DNA of 5,861 nucleotides from Oscillospiraceae bacterium (GTDB lineage: Bacteria > Bacillota_A > Clostridia > Oscillospirales > Oscillospiraceae), in assembly GCA_017539885.1 (NCBI GenBank), contig JAFYCC010000032.1, forward strand, positions 1 to 5,861, read 5' to 3'. The notes below the pieces were generated by a model. That model worked only from the letters and a program-made list of their open reading frames with translations. It had not been told where the DNA came from and made no database searches. This document shows positions 5,250 to 5,861 of this stretch, piece after piece. A program made the translations under genes and the position numbers. The stretch's first letter is position 1. Every line of letters begins with the position of its first letter.

Positions 5250-5861
5250 GATTCTGAGGCAGCAGTCGCCGGTCGCCGAGTCGTATTGGGAGAGCTTTGA
5301 CTATGACGGCCCAGCAGAAAACTCCGTGGCGGGCATGCTGGACTATCTCAATTATCACGATGACATCTATAACGACAGGGGAGAGCGCACGCGCAGGATC
5401 GGCTGGGAGTGCTCCTGCCTGCAGGGCGTCTGCGGAGCCTGCGCCATGGTGATCAACGGGAGACCGGCGCTCGCCTGCGAGAGTTTCCTGCGCGATCTCG
5501 GCGAGACGGTCGAGATCCGCCCGCTCCGCAAATTCCCCGTGCTCTGCGATCTCGTGACGGATCGGTCCTCCATTCAGGAGAACCTGACAAAAATGAACGT
5601 GACGATCGGAGAATACACGCCTGCGGCAAACGGAGATCATGCGCACCAGTATGCGGCGGCAAAGTGCCTGAAATGCGGACTGTGTCTGGAGGTCTGCCCG
5701 AACTACACGAACGGAGAGAGTTTCTTCGGCGCGGCCTTTGCCAACGACTGTTACCTTGCCGCTTCTCGCAATCGAACAAAGCGAAAAGAAATTAGGAAAG
5801 CATACGGCGAACACTTCGCGGGGAGCTGCTCGAAATCGCTCTCCTGCATGGAGGTCTGCCC
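5239..5861 (+). CDS. frdB: Fumarate reductase/succinate dehydrogenase iron-sulfur subunit, C-terminus beyond right edge
   Basis: The first 207 codons of the Fe-S subunit, which relays electrons between the b haems and FAD, are open to the window end. The N-terminal plant-ferredoxin domain holds the [2Fe-2S] ligands Cys60, Cys65, Cys68 and Cys80 in CLQGVCGAC...C spacing (x4, x2, x11). The C-terminal domain has CLKCGLCLEVCP (143-154) and Cys197-x5-Cys203-x3-Cys207-Pro. By the E. coli FrdB scheme, Cys143, 146, 149 and 207 bind [4Fe-4S], and Cys153, 197 and 203 bind [3Fe-4S]. Family members are about 235-255 residues, so roughly 30-45 are missing. ATG at 5239 overlaps the flavoprotein end by 11 bp and gives the expected MKVKILRQ beginning. 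An in-frame GTG at 5233 is less likely. An extra Cys58 forms a CSC with the first ligand. Confidence 0.93.
   Translation, partial: MKVKILRQQSPVAESYWESFDYDGPAENSVAGMLDYLNYHDDIYNDRGERTRRIGWECSCLQGVCGACAMVINGRPALACESFLRDLGETVEIRPLRKFPVLCDLVTDRSSIQENLTKMNVTIGEYTPAANGDHAHQYAAAKCLKCGLCLEVCPNYTNGESFFGAAFANDCYLAASRNRTKRKEIRKAYGEHFAGSCSKSLSCMEVC

Noticed and set aside
5137..5814. 225-codon minus-strand frame opposite the iron-sulfur gene
   Set aside because: The plus strand carries all cluster cysteines of FrdB in correct spacing, and the antisense product shows no recognisable domain.

Overview
This looks like ordinary chromosomal sequence from an anaerobic or facultative bacterium, most likely a moderately G+C-rich member of the Bacillota. 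That placement is an inference. It rests on strong AGGAGG-type ribosome binding sites, sigma-A-like TTGnnn/TATnAT promoters, a ROK sugar kinase with the zinc-motif signature, and a C-A-B gene order with a Bacillus-SdhC-like diheme cytochrome. I see no mobile element, tRNA, rRNA, CRISPR array or defence system, and no convincing undescribed system.

Layout. (1) Positions 1-777, minus strand: the N-terminal 259 residues of a MATE-family multidrug/Na+ antiporter, whose C-terminus lies beyond the left edge. (2) Positions 778-932: a divergent regulatory region with a good promoter for the next gene, a LysR-type operator-like dyad (ATATCG-N7-CGATAT, containing T-N11-A) over the MATE promoter, and a perfect 12-bp inverted repeat whose arms each carry a TATAAT. 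(3) Positions 933-1841, plus: a LysR-type regulator, presumably controlling the MATE pump. (4) Positions 1842-1943: a short gap with a strong 12-bp hairpin that probably terminates both converging genes. (5) Positions 1944-2885, minus: a complete ROK-family sugar kinase, probably glucokinase-like. (6) Positions 2886-3034: back-to-back promoters. (7) Positions 3035 to the right edge, plus: a fumarate reductase/succinate dehydrogenase operon in the order membrane cytochrome b, flavoprotein, iron-sulfur protein. The first two genes are 10 bp apart, the next pair overlaps by 11 bp, and the iron-sulfur gene runs off the window after 207 codons.

How the genes work together. The three right-hand genes encode one membrane complex. 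Electrons would pass between menaquinone/menaquinol, two b haems in the five-helix anchor, three Fe-S clusters and the FAD of the flavoprotein, where fumarate and succinate interconvert. The four haem-ligand histidines of the Bacillus-type anchor are all present. The histidine that normally binds FAD covalently is replaced by Gln41, which suggests non-covalent FAD and an enzyme biased toward fumarate reduction (anaerobic respiration) rather than succinate oxidation. The sugar kinase and the MATE/LysR pair are separate transcription units with no obvious biochemical link to the complex.
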